Shown piece by piece: positions 45,197-57,046 of a stretch of DNA of 64,000 bases. The DNA is from Antedon mediterranea (Eukaryota; Echinodermata; Crinoidea; Comatulida; Antedonidae). Under the pieces are notes generated by a model, which was not told where the DNA came from, ran no database searches, and was given only the letters and a program-made list of their open reading frames with translations. Where the stretch lies: contig NC_092680.1 of assembly GCF_964355755.1 (NCBI RefSeq), forward strand, positions 9,525,001 to 9,589,000, written 5' to 3'. The position numbers and the translations under genes were made by a program. How positions within the stretch are numbered: the first letter of the stretch is position 1; every line of letters starts with the position of its first letter.

Positions 45197-48116
45197 AATG
45201 GATATGAAAGGGTTCCTAGCAATATCATTTTATTGGCTCAACGTGTAGATCAATCAGTTTTAAGCTTGCCATAGTCATACTTAATGTTTTGGAGGACGAC
45301 AACGCCCTCAAAACGCCCCTGAGAAACCTGTGAAAAACTTTTTGTGACGTCACTAAAAGTTATTTTTGTATTACAGAGATAGGAATTTAGCAGTAAATCA
45401 TTGATTGATGCAAAAGCATGGTAGTAATTACTTATTGCTTTGATATTTTTATTATTGGATAAGTATGTTAGCCTAATCGAATAAAATTAATTCATATTAT
45501 CAACCAAGTTTTTTTTAAAACGGATTTTAATTTCGTTTTTCAAGGCCATCTTTTACGAAATTCATAGCCAAATGCCTATCTTGCTGGGTACACGGAGTTA
45601 TTTTGCGCATGCGTGAGAATCACAGAGTCGACCACCTTGGCCTCTCTCTCGACCCTCCTCGCGAGCGATGTTTATTTCGCTATTTATTATACACGTATTA
45701 TTGAAACATTCATTTTATTATTATTTCGTTGTAATTAACTGAAATTGATGGAAATTCGTCCACATCGTCTTGTTAACACGGCGGGTGTTAACATCGTTTT
45801 GAAGAAACGGTTGGACGAGTAAATGGTGTTTGACAATGCCATGGCCTGGAGCTAGCTAGGCCTAGGCCTTTTTAGTAGTGATGACTGCTGGATACGGTGT
45901 TTAGTCGCCCGGCCAGAGGTGAGCTGAGAGCGTATGCTCCTTGATGTATCGTTGAGGGTGTTAATGGTAGGCACAATTGTGTTACTGTATTATGTATATA
46001 CACATTATTTATAAGTACGTTTATTAATATTGTTGTGTGCTGTAGTGTCCTGACTAACGTATTATTAAAATATTTTTTTGTTATTACATGCCGCCCTACT
46101 AGCTAGTAGGCTAGGCAACACTGAATACTAAATACTGTATTATGATTCCCAATAAAATGAATAGAGTTGGATTTTCTCTAATGTAGTAATAAAGGTTATA
46201 ACAGGCCAGGCCTAGTTAGGGGTATTTCAGCTTGTATCATATACAGTACAATATACAGTACAGTATACAGTAAATAAACAATTCATTTGTATTTTTACCT
46301 ACCTACAGGTCTATAATTGGAGTGCAATTATGATAATTGATGGACGGGATAAGCAAATGTATTTATTGATTGGAATGGAAGCGCAAATGTTAGAGTAAAA
46401 TTATAATATTAAGGTAACAGATACTGAGCATTGCTATTTTAAACTGTTGATCAAACCTACATAATACATTATACTAAATTATTATTTTGTTTTGAGGGCA
46501 GATAAACATGTGCTTATTCATTTTCCTTTTTTCAGGTGAATAGAAAGATACCCAGAGTACTTTATAATAGATGCTACTTGGATCATGCTTGCACGATACA
46601 TTTATGCAGTATACTAAGACACCAAGTATAGAATGAGCGCAGACAATTAAAATTACAGAACTAAATATTTATGAAGAATAGTAAAATATGCATAATAGAA
46701 TTCTTTAGACGAGAGTGCTAGGGTTACAGTCATACTGTAACTATGGTAATGTACTACCAGACAGTACACTAGTAGCAGTGCATCATATAGTGTTTGTTTT
46801 TAACCATTAAATGGGTCTGGGTATATAAACAAATAAACCACTACTGTACTTCTTTTTTTATTTATTTAGCCAAATACTATGTACAATGGACATTTATGAA
46901 AGAATCCATCTCTTGAATATATGATGGAGCTGGCTGGTGTTGATAGAATTAAAATGTATCACTCAGGTCTCAAAAGTAATTTATGTCCTGTTTGAAAAAT
47001 CCTGCTTGTTCCAAACTCATTATGATACATTTGTTCAATAAAATTCATTCCACACACTATTTCTGCCATATAATTTGATGTTTACAATTTTATTACTACT
47101 AGTACTATTACAGTTCTTCAAAGCCATCTCATGTACTGTTGATTCCATAAATCTGCAAAGATAAGACCAATAAATGGATGAAAATGTACTATTATTTTTA
47201 TTCAATCCTACCTCTAGGCCCTATAGTATTATATTTTATGACTTGGTAACAAACAGAAAGAGGTTATTATTTAATTACACTACAGTTACTAACTAAACTA
47301 TAATAATCCTCTCGGCCTCACCTCCTCTGCTCTACTTTAATTATTATTAATTTTATATTACTATATTAGTCAATAACAAAAGTCAGAGCCAAAAACAAGT
47401 TCAACACAAGCTTACCTTTTTTATTTACGTCGCCTTTTACATACGTCTACGCCCGCGCCTTGTCCACTTCCTGGAGGTTCGTCGGTGGACCGGCGACTGC
47501 TACTCTCTTGTACTGTAGGCCATGGAGTAACTTCATGTGTAGGCCTAGCCTACTACTAGCGAATTTAGAAGAAACTATAGTCTACTAGACCTAGCCTAAT
47601 TTGTAGTCTGCGTGAGTGGTTTAGTGTGAGAAGTACAAATACACACTTTCTTCTTTTCACGTACAATCTTTGCAGACATAACTTTTTATTGATTTGTGAA
47701 ATATCGATATTTTCTACGACTGCAGCAACAGGGAGCTTGCAACACGCGAGTCTCGTGTAGCATGGGTTTGTTTATTTTGTTTACACCACACAGTCCGCGA
47801 ACGAGACAAGGCGGTGATTGGACTGTATTAAAATTCATTAACCAATCACAAAACGACTGCTGCCGTGGCTACAACCCCGGGTGTTTCAAACTCTAAATTT
47901 GACGATCTCGTACGTGCGTATAGAACGTTCATAAAAATTAAGATGGCGTGCCAGTTGGTCGGCCATTTTGCGGACGTTTTATACCAAAATTTAATTTGTT
48001 TATTTCTCAATTTCTACTAGGTATTTGAATCTAATTTTTTGTGTGCTGTTTATTAACATTAAAAGGATTCATACAAAGTCCTTTTTGTGAAATTTTAAAA
48101 TCCTTTCATATCCATT
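45197..48116. mobile_element. TTAA-bounded TIR element, 2.92 kb
   Basis: 15-bp inverted ends AATGGATATGAAAGG (45,197-45,211 and 48,102-48,116), with TTAA on each side (45,193-45,196 and 48,117-48,120). The inside is not palindromic and has GC-richer blocks near 45,590-45,680 and 47,440-47,520, with a CRE-like TGACGTCA (about 45,345) and a TGCGCATGCG word (about 45,603). No protein domain seen. It shares TTAA targeting and size, but no obvious sequence, with the element at 21,092. Confidence 0.65.
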
Positions 48117-48120
48117 TTAA

Positions 48121-51100
48121 AGGTGATAATTTTACCCCGATGAAATGTATTAAATTACCAGGTTGAAGTATGGTGGAAACACTACTATATGGCAAATTAA
48201 ATGTACTCATATAGAACACAGTCAGTTCTACCAAGGTTAGAGGTGTGCCACAATTTGAGATAAGTGGACACATGACTTTTTCAATAGTAAATTCATTACC
48301 AGCATTATAAATAAAAATTTTAAAAGATGAGAATGCAAGTAAATATCAGATTCATAGTCCTCATTATACACAGTGATTTTCTACTATCACATATTAAAAT
48401 ATAAAACAATCATATAGCCTTTAATGAATTTACATGGAGGTCTATCCAAATAAATTTAAATAAAAGGGTCGTAATATGTCTTCATCTCCAGTTCGTGGAA
48501 ATTGAAGTTAGGATTCCATCATTTCAACAACAAAAAATATTCAAAATTTTCCTGCCAGTTTGCGTTCAAGAGTACAACCTGCTTAGTTAATAATACGAGT
48601 ACTGCTTTCTATACACATAACTTTGATTTCTGAAAAAAAAAATCTCTGTAATAATGTACTTTAATTACTGTAATAATCTAGGCGTAGATTATGTTTACCA
48701 GACCAGTGAGAGGACGATCGACTGTACAGTACTAACATAAGTCCTCTAGGTGGACACAACTTATTTCTTGTCTACAAAGTGTACAGTAGTATGCTAATAG
48801 ATTATTAGATTAGGTAGTTGGAGTAGTTTGGAGAGATACATCTATTTATAAGAGAATACTTTATTATTATAGATATAATACCAATAGGTACCATGTATTG
48901 GGATGCAATTCAACAGTTATGAATAAAAAAAACCCTGTATGCTTTTTTCTGGCTGTGAAATATAAAATTGTTAAATGAAAAAAAAAATTTAGGGTGATCA
49001 TCCCAGTATTTACAGTCTGAAATTGATCTTTATGCAACAATAGGCATAAACGATTTTTTAATTAACAGGTATAAAAGCAAATCCTTGACCACAGGATGTA
49101 ATTCACTATTTGGAATCAGTAGTACACGACTGTGTTGGACCATAATGTGGTCCAGGTTGACGGGCCAGGAATGATGGTAGTGCCCAGTATACAGTGTAAT
49201 TTAGCCTCAAGGCAATACCATGTAGCTGGATTAGCTTGGAGAAATACACTAGAGATTTCATGAGATTTGGTGTGTGATAATTAGCTGTGAAAAAAAATTG
49301 TTGAATTATGAAGAAAATATTGTAAAATATAACAAGGAAGTTATACTATAGTATAATTAAGGGGTAACCGTAAAATATATTATAATAATAAATGCAATGG
49401 GAATTACTATTACTACTAATATTATGTATACAATACAATATTACAGTTAAATTCATAGGTCGATATTATTTTATTATTATAAGGAAATCTGTTTTAGAAT
49501 GAGAAAAAACCGTCCCAACCTAGATTTGAACCCAGCTATCAATAAAGCTATAAAGCTATTGGTACGAGTTGACCAATTATTTGGGTACGAGTTAGCCAAG
49601 TTTGGTACGAGTTGACATGGGTACGTCACGGGTTGACCAGCACCCTAGAATACGGATAAAGATCAACCCGTACCCCCATGCCGACTCGTTCCCATCCCAT
49701 GGTAGAATACTACTTACATGTTAGTTTAGGGTGTCACGAAACCTAAGAACACGAAAGCTAAGACCCCCTAAGACCTAAGATCACGAAAGCTAAGACCCAA
49801 GACCTAAGATTACAAATATTTATCTTTCGCACCTGCCTTGTATTTTAACTCCCAACATTTATTCTGAATACCACACCTTAGAATTAGCACTTTATGAAAA
49901 AGAATCACATAAAAAGTAACAAATACATTTTCAAATTGATGATTTTACAGACGTTTTTCTCGCACACATACTGTTTGCGAATTTCGCATGGCCTACACTA
50001 CAGTTAGGCCTACATCATGTTCAATGTTTTTGTTTCTATGGAACGTCAATAGAGCAAAAATTATATAGAGGGCTGAAAACTCTGTGGAGTCCATCTACAG
50101 TGTGGATGGAACAATGTGAAATTAAAATTGTAATAATAATAGTATAATCATGCTAGTACGAAGAAATAAATACTCGCAAATAAATTTTAATTTAAAAATC
50201 ATGATAATAAGTTTTTTTGTTTCGTTTTCTTTCTGTTTTTATACTTGTACTATTATTGTTGCTCTTTTGGCGCTTCATAGAAACAAAAACATTGAGCATG
50301 AGGAGTTACAGTATACAAAGAAACACGTCTGTAAAAACATCAATTTAAAGGATTTATTTATTTGTTTTTATGTGTTTCTCCTTCTGAAAGTACTTATATA
50401 AGTCCTAATTTTAAAGTGTGATATTCAGAATAAAGTCAGTTAACAAATTTGGAGTCAAAATACAAGAAAGGCAGGTGCGAAAGAAAAACATCCTCTGAAC
50501 CAACACAATGGAGTAAATATATACCAACAAACAACCAGTCAAGTTTGTTTGTTGTAAAGGAAAAATATACATTTACTCAACGGGCGAAAATAATGTGAGT
50601 TTATCTATGTTTTGCGGTAGTATTTAATTATATTTATGGTAATAAATGAAATCTACTATGTTTAAAATTATGTATGGATAAACAAGTATTGTTTTTAAGC
50701 TGAAGTATATCTTAGAATTTGCAATCTTAGGTCTTGGGTCTTAGCTTTCGTGATCTTAGGTCTTAGGGGGTCTTAGCTTTCGTGGTCTTAGGTTTCGTGA
50801 CACCCTGTTAGTTTAGCCTAGCTGGGCTAACCTACCTCACCTCTCACATGCCCTCCTGAAAAAACGCGAAATTAGTGGAAACCTACCCTATCCTACTAGA
50901 CCAAGATAGTAGGCCTAGCCTAGCTACAATATTCATTATGCCCTGCTAAAAAGGTAGATGAGCTACTAGACTAATTACGTATTCGTATAATAATAACAAT
51001 AATTGACTAGAAGGCCTAAAAGCGGTGGAAAACACCTATCCATTCTTGCATGGCATTACGAAAACCTGCCTATGGTTGTACATCATTGTAAATTGTCAAC

Positions 51101-51220
51101 ACACACTGTGCTACAGACAGTGTACCGTGTGTTAAAAGTACAGCATTTATAGCAGACAGCAACGTGTATAACTTGCTATAGTTTTACAGATAGCACCTGT
51201 GGACAGTAGCAGAATCTGGT
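48121..51220 (-). repeat. Right arm of the foldback
   Basis: Inverted copy of the left arm, interrupted at 49,729-50,805 by a Mutator-like insertion. Near 49,561-49,635 it carries three or four degenerate copies of a 15-bp word GGTACGAGTTGACCA at 20-23-bp spacing, also seen inverted in the left arm. Confidence 0.85.
49729..50805. mobile_element. Mutator-like TIR element (MULE-type), 1.08 kb, in the right arm
   Basis: Long inverted ends starting GGGTGTCACGAAACCTAAGA (a single mismatch against the other end over those 20 bases) and containing the words CACGAAAGCTAAGACC and CTAAGATCACGAAAGC. The similarity extends further in (CTTTCGCACCTGCCTTGTAT on both sides). Flanked by the 10-bp duplication TGTTAGTTTA (49,719-49,728 and 50,806-50,815). 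The left arm has the single-copy empty site. A 9-11-bp duplication with long TIRs fits the Mutator superfamily. No transposase; an 83-codon frame inside is probably chance. Confidence 0.85.
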
Positions 51221-51221
51221 G

Positions 51222-53243
51222 GCCAATTACTTATAATGAACTTTTAGTGGCTCTTAAGAGGTCACAAAATGGAAAGTCACCTGGTATTGACGGCTTTAGC
51301 TATGAGTTTTTTTAGTTCTTTTTTGCGGATTTAGTTTGCTATCTTTTGAGAGCTATTAACGAGTCGTATACCTCAGGTAAACTGTCAATTTTCCAAAAGT
51401 CAGGAATAATTACTTTACTCACTAAGGGGGATAAACCCAGAGAGTATCTACAAAACTGGAGACCTGTTACCCTGTTAAGTGTCACTTAAACTTGTTTCGT
51501 CATGTATTGCAGAACGAATAAAATCGGTCCTTGATAATATTAATTAGTGAACAACAGAAAGGATTTATTAATGGGAGATATATAGGCGAAAATACAAGAC
51601 TTAAGTATGATGTTATTCAAATTTGTGAAAAGAAGAAAATTCCTGGTCTGCTTTTACTGATAGACTTTGAAAAAGCGTTCGACTGCATTTCTCATACATT
51701 TGTTAACTGCGTTCTTAAATATTTTAACTTCGGACAATCCATTCAAAAATGGGTAAAAGTACTATATAAAGATACAAGATCCTCAGTTCTTGTTAATGGC
51801 TTTCTCTCCGAATCATTCTTAATTGAAAGAGGATGTAGAAAAGGGGATGGATTGAGTCCATACCTGTTTCTTCTTTGCGCAGAAATTTTATCCTCAATGA
51901 TATCTGAAAATAAACAAATTAAAGGAATATCAATTGCAAATCATGAGTATCGATTATCTCAGTATGCGGACGACACTGTATTGTTTCTTGACGGTAAAGA
52001 TAAGTCAATGCACGAAGCATTTAAGACTCTCGATGTATTTTCCAAATTTTCCGGGCTAAAAGTAATGTGAACAAAACAAATGCTGTCTGGGTTGGCTCGT
52101 TTAAAGACCGAGGTGACTCAATATGCGAAAACTATAATATATAATGGATCAAACATGGAGAGCCATTTGTATCATTGGGTATTCGGTTCAGTACAAATTT
52201 AAATAAAATGGTAGATCTGAACTATGAAGACGCATATAAATCAATAAAAAATACAATGAGACATTGGTCAAAAAGAAACTTAGCTGTTTTGGGAAGAATC
52301 ACGGTAGTTAAGTCTTTACTACTGTCCAAACTTAACTATATCCTTTCGACATTACCCGATCCCCCTGAAAAAGTAATAAAATCCCTTAAGTCAGAACTAT
52401 ATCGTTTCATATGGAAAGGGGTGGATAGAATATCCAGAGATCAACTTATACAAGAAAATAAATTTGGAGGCTTACGAATGGTCGATATAAATGCATATAT
52501 TCAATCGGTAAAAATCACGTGGGTTAGACGGTTAGTAACGTCCAATGAGACGGGCTGGGCTCTTTTAGTCATCGAAATTAATCAAATTAGCGAAGGTTAA
52601 GCCTTACAATGCACTTTGGCTGGATATAAAGGCGTGGTGCGTATTCTTGAAACACAACATTCCTATGAGCACCGAATCGATATGTAGAGAATCACTCTGG
52701 ATGAATGACAATATTAAAGTCGGCGGAGAAAGTATCTATTATAAAAACTGGAGCGATCATGGGGTGAATTTTATAAATGATTTAGTTTATAGACATGGAA
52801 TAACTCCATTAAAACAACTTAGTAAACATCATAACCTTAACATCAACTTTCTTCAATGTGAAGGCCTAATAAATGCGGTCAGACAACATACGTCTTTAAA
52901 TCAAATTTCTCCAATAGGAAAAATGAATAGCCAACTACTACCTTTTAACCTTAGCGTAGTTATTAAAAATAAAAAAGGATCAAAGCTAATTTATAATACT
53001 CTAATCAACTCCAGAAAAAACAATCGAAAGCTAAAATTAAGTGGGAGAAGGCATTGGATACTTTATATGTTGATAAAGAGTGGGAAATTATTAATACCAT
53101 GTCTTTCTCACTTACTATGTCCATACCACTAATCTGGTTTCAATATAAAATTGTGCATAGAATTTTAGGTAATAACTCCTTTTTGTTTAAAATTGGGAAA
53201 ATTGATCACCTTTATGTGCTTTATGTGAAGCAGAAACATAGCT
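51222..53243 (+). pseudogene. L1-B reverse transcriptase and C-terminus
   Basis: RT resumes: TYNELLVALKRSQNGKSPGI, YLQNWRPVTLLSV, QQKGFINGRYIGENTRL, LLIDFEKAFDCIS, GCRKGDGLSPYLF, an intact catalytic YADD at 51,963-51,974 (QYADDTVLFL), then the thumb (VKSLLLSKLNYILSTLP, FGGLRMVDINAYIQSVKITW) and, near 53,210, the first half of the C-terminal zinc motif (CALCEAET in another frame), cut by the MITE at 53,244. Stops near 52,070, 52,600 and 53,132 and frameshifts disable it. Confidence 0.83.
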
Positions 53244-53966
53244 CCCTCAAATGTGCAAATCTGTAAAAATGTATAATCCACTAATGTGCAAATATCCCGC
53301 CGGTAAATGTAAACATGATCAGTTTTGAAGTTAAATGTGCAAATGAAATTCTACAAATGTAAAAATCAACCAAAATCGTTTATTAAAATGATAACATAAT
53401 TCTAAATAGTCACGGGGTTTTCTAACAATGTTTTCAATATATGCATTACATTGTAGTACAGGCTGAAATAATATGTTTTTGAAAAAAAAACCACAATCCG
53501 AATGTCCGTGGATGCAGGACTGACACGTGGCCGCTGCTTGCTGGAGATGCTAACTTCCATACCGTTGAAATTTAAGTCCCTTATAGTTGTCCTCTTATTT
53601 TAAACGAAATTAACAAAACATAATGAACTGAGTTAATTAGATTTCGGCCTGTACTACAATTAAGTATGTCACTGGCTATATCTTGAAAACATTGTTAGAA
53701 AAACTCGTGACTGATTAGAATTAGGTTATCATTTAGAATAAACGATTTAGGTTGAAAAACACGATTTACATATTTGTAGACTTTCATTTGCACATTTAAC
53801 GTCAAAACTGATCATTTTTACATTTAACGGCGTGATTTTTGCACATAAGTGGACTATACATTTTTACAGATTTGCACATTTGAGGGCGCCATGTTTGCAC
53901 AAATGTGGTTGTTTCCACATTTGAAGGCAACATGTTTGCACAAATGTGACTTTTTGCACATTTCAC
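53244..53966. mobile_element. Palindromic MITE with tandem end repeats
   Basis: Inverted arms starting CCCTCAAATGTGCAAATCTG (53,244 onward, and reversed ending at about 53,886) are alike for at least 140 bp. The inside is also inverted (TTTTCTAACAATGTTTTCAA near 53,420 against its reverse complement near 53,685). Beyond 53,886 a 43-45-bp unit built on CATGTTTGCACAAATGTG repeats about twice. Non-coding. It truncates L1-B. Confidence 0.72.
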
Positions 53967-53997
53967 GGCTCAACACACAGGCTACAAGATTATTTTT

Positions 53998-54190
53998 TTT
54001 GTCTTGTGTGGGATCGTCCCACTTTTATTATAATACTCTGTTTTATAGGTATATATATTATATATAAAAATAAAGGTACATTTGTGTAACAATTAATTAT
54101 TGTATGAATATTGCTCTTTCTATTGTATATTACTACGTTTGTGTCACGAGATAAGTTAGATTTATGTTTTTCAGTTACCTTACGATCTTT
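53998..54190 (-). repeat. Rep-A copy, tail part
   Basis: Reverse complement ends ...CCCACACAAGAC plus an A run, as at 20,520-20,555, preceded by similar AT-rich sequence. Only the 3' portion matches clearly. It may extend upstream to about 54,360, where similarity to the 62,990-63,054 region on the minus strand is faint. Confidence 0.65.
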
Positions 54191-55340
54191 TTTACAATAC
54201 AATAGAAGTTCATCAGTGCAGAACATCATGAATATGGAATAATAGAAAAAAAAATCCTTTTCGGAGAGGCCATGAAGCGGCCCATAATTAGCCCGGATAG
54301 GTACCTTGAGAGAGTATCTTGTCCATTTCAATTCATGCAGAGTAGCTAATGGATGGTCGGACAATAGGGACGTCGGCAGATTCGTAGCAGGAACGTGACT
54401 TACGTGGAATTAATTTCGTTTGGAACTGCTGAGCAAGCTAAGAATTATGGAATGCTAATAGAATATTACGTAGAAGACAAATGGTCATCAAATGGAAGCA
54501 GTAGGGAACCAGAGGTTAGGGAAGGGATTTCTAGAGCAATCTGTAATGTTACTCATACAAGTAACATTGAGGGCGCCACAGTAGGACACGCAATTAGACA
54601 AGAGGTTACAAGTATAGTGTTTGTCAGACAACTTTTTTATTATTCTGCATCAACCTGGTGACTAAAAATAATACAATATGTATAAATAAATGCAAACCGT
54701 AAATATTATAAACAATTTAAAATGCAAACAGTGTAAACATGACATGTAATGAGCCATTACTGTAATAATAGAGCATTATCATAGCTAATATCTTAAAGCA
54801 ATATATATCTTATTTCTAGTCAATGCGGATATCATGTTACACTAATAGTCAAAAACAACCAAAAGGGCTTACATAAATTATGGCGCAATTCAACACTAAG
54901 ATGCATACATCAATTCTGATCTTTTCCAAATACGGCCTTATCAAGCAAAAGGACTACAACATAACATCGTTAGACAGCTATACCTAAATTCCAGATTACA
55001 GACTACAACGAGTAGCCATACGTGTTGATACGTGTATTTAAAAACTTCTACTGCTTCAAACATGTGTTAAAGCAAACTAGCCTAAAATGCATTGCGAAAA
55101 ACCCAAACTTAAATAGAGGCTGTATCGACTACCTTAAATCAATTACACAACCCATTCTAAAGCAATAATCAACCCTAACAGTATCCCTATTTCCAACACA
55201 ATGTCTATAACTTCGCAAACTTCTCAATCCTTCCAGGCAAAATTGTAGCAATTTTCCTAATATCAAACAACTCCCAGAACGAAATAATTTTTGTTTTGAT
55301 GTATCTTGGTTAAAGTTTACCTCATGAGTGCATCCGCTCT
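54191..55340. other. Mostly non-coding stretch with one unrecognised frame
   Basis: Contains an 88-codon + strand frame at 54,395-54,661 (MTYVELISFGTAEQ...), without a recognised domain. Its composition is protein-like, so it could be an exon or a transposon remnant, but nothing supports a function. The rest shows nothing. Confidence 0.35.
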
Positions 55341-55344
55341 GTGT

Positions 55345-57046
55345 AAACAACCAAGACTGGTTTGAAGAAAAGTCTGAAAAGTTACTGCCCGTCATTGAGA
55401 AGAAACGCACAGCTCTGTTAGCTTACAAGACTCACGCTACACGGCATAATCTTGCTTCTCTACGTTTAGCAAGGGCTGATGTTCAACAAGCTGTGCGCCA
55501 GTGCACTAACGAGAACTGGGAGAAACTTAGTGCTCAGATACAACAAGATGCTGATAAAGGGCATTTGAAAAATGTATGAAGGAATCCGAAAAGCCATTGG
55601 GCCAGTGCAAAAGAAAACAGCACAAATTAAAGACCGAAATAGTAATGTCATAATCGATGAGAAGAAACAGATGGACCGATGGATAGAACATTACTCAGAA
55701 GTTTACCAAACTAAGATACCTGTATCCCAGGAGGAACTCAGAAATGTTCAAAATTTACCAACTAAGTTGGAACTTGATGCCTACCCAACTATGGATGAAG
55801 TACGATCAGCAGTTAAGAAACTGTCTTCAGGCAAGGCTCCTGGTGATGATGGTATACCAACTGAAATTGCAGGAGGCCTGACTCTAATACATCATCTGCA
55901 TGAGTTTATTAGTCTCTGTTGTTCTCTCGGTAAAGTTCCACAGGATTTTAAGAATGCATCCATTGTCACTCTGTACAAGAATAAAGGTGATCGTGGTTGC
56001 TGTGATACTTATCGCGGCATTTCTCTGCTCAATATCTGTGGAAAAGTATTTAGAAAAATAGTTCTACAACATCTGCTGCCTTTAGCGGAAAGGGTATATC
56101 CAGAGTCTCAGTGTGGTTTTCGCTCTGGAAGAAGATCTTCCATTGATATGATTTTCTCTATTAGACAGCTGCAGGAAAAACGTGTTGAGTAAAAACAGAA
56201 ACTCTACCAGGCATTTATCGATCTCACCAAGGCTTTTGACCTTATTAATAGAGACTGTCTTTTTGAAATCCTAAGGAAAATTGGATGTCCACCTACTCTA
56301 TTAAATTTTATCCAATCCTTCCATCAAGGAATGCAAGCTACTGTCAAGTACAATGGAGCAGTGTCTGACTCATTTGATGTCGAGAATGGGACAAAACAGG
56401 GAGATGTTCTTGCCCCTCTTCTTTTTGGGATTTACTTTGCAGTCGTCCTCCAAAGAGCTTTGGAACCTAATCTTATGGAAGGAGTTTTATTGCATTGTAG
56501 ATCTACTGGTAAGATGTACAATCCGACCAGACCTAAAGACAAACATATTTAAGGTTCTTCTTCGTGATTTTCTTTATGCAGATGATGCCTGTTTCTGCAG
56601 CCATTCTCCTAATGGTCTAAACAACTTCTACTTGATAAATTTGCATGTGCCTGTGAACACTTTGGTCTTACCATAAGTGTAAAGAAAACAAAGATTTTAC
56701 CGTTTAAAACAACTGGTCAAAAAATTTTACTGTCAACAATTTTTTTACTTGAAAATGTTAGTAAATTGTCTTACCTTGGCTCAGTTATAACTTATAACAA
56801 CTCTCTTGATTGTGAACTAAACATTCGAATCGGAAGAGCTCCTAGTACTCACAGTCAGTTGTCTGTACGTGTTTGGGAAAACAAAAAATATTAGAGTGGC
56901 TGTGAAGATCAAAGTGTATATGGCATGTGTCATTAGTGTCCTCTTGTATGTGCTGAATCGTGAAAAACCTATGCTAGACAAGAAAAGAAACTAAATGTAT
57001 TTCACCTCCGCTGCCTACGGACTATCTTAAATATCAGATGGCAGGA
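55345..57046 (+). pseudogene. LINE-D, 5' part: RTE-like reverse transcriptase
   Basis: No endonuclease; 5'-truncated at about 55,345. Reads QDWFEEKSEKLLPVIEKKR, LSSGKAPGDDGIPTEI, CCDTYRGISLLNI, ESQCGFRSGRRSSIDMIFSI, a stop at 56,190, AFIDLTKAFDLINRD, NGTKQGDVLAPLLFGIYF, a stop at 56,550, DFLYADDACFC near 56,568-56,600, then LSYLGSVITYNNSLD and HLRCLRTILNIRWQD, where L1-C interrupts. The domain order is usual for this group of non-LTR RTs. Confidence 0.83.

Larger units (their letters stand above)
40622..51220. mobile_element. Giant foldback element, about 10.6 kb, with long inverted-repeat arms
   Basis: Ends CACCCGATTCTGCTACTG and, in reverse complement, ACCAGATTCTGCTACTG. The inverted similarity continues for more than 2 kb (left arm 40,622-43,011, right arm 48,121-51,220). 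Flanked by GGCCAATT at 40,614-40,621 and 51,221-51,228 (8 bp, or 7 bp if one terminal G belongs to the element). Removing it restores the L1-B frame. No transposase is encoded. Between the arms lie two further TTAA-bounded elements. The architecture resembles foldback elements such as sea urchin TU, Drosophila FB and Galileo; superfamily undecided. Confidence 0.88.

Noticed and set aside
45330-45680. CRE-like and NRF1-like words as a host gene promoter
   Set aside because: They lie inside a TTAA-bounded mobile element and no downstream exon is visible; kept only as a remark.
47696-47896. 66-codon frame near the GC-richer block
   Set aside because: No domain and no splice or start context; likely chance.
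50150-50401. 83-codon frame with a hydrophobic segment inside the Mutator-like element
   Set aside because: No transposase-like motif; short frames of this size are expected by chance in AT-rich DNA.
54395-54661. 88-codon frame as a host gene
   Set aside because: Protein-like composition but no recognised family, no exon partners and no promoter; noted as unrecognised only.
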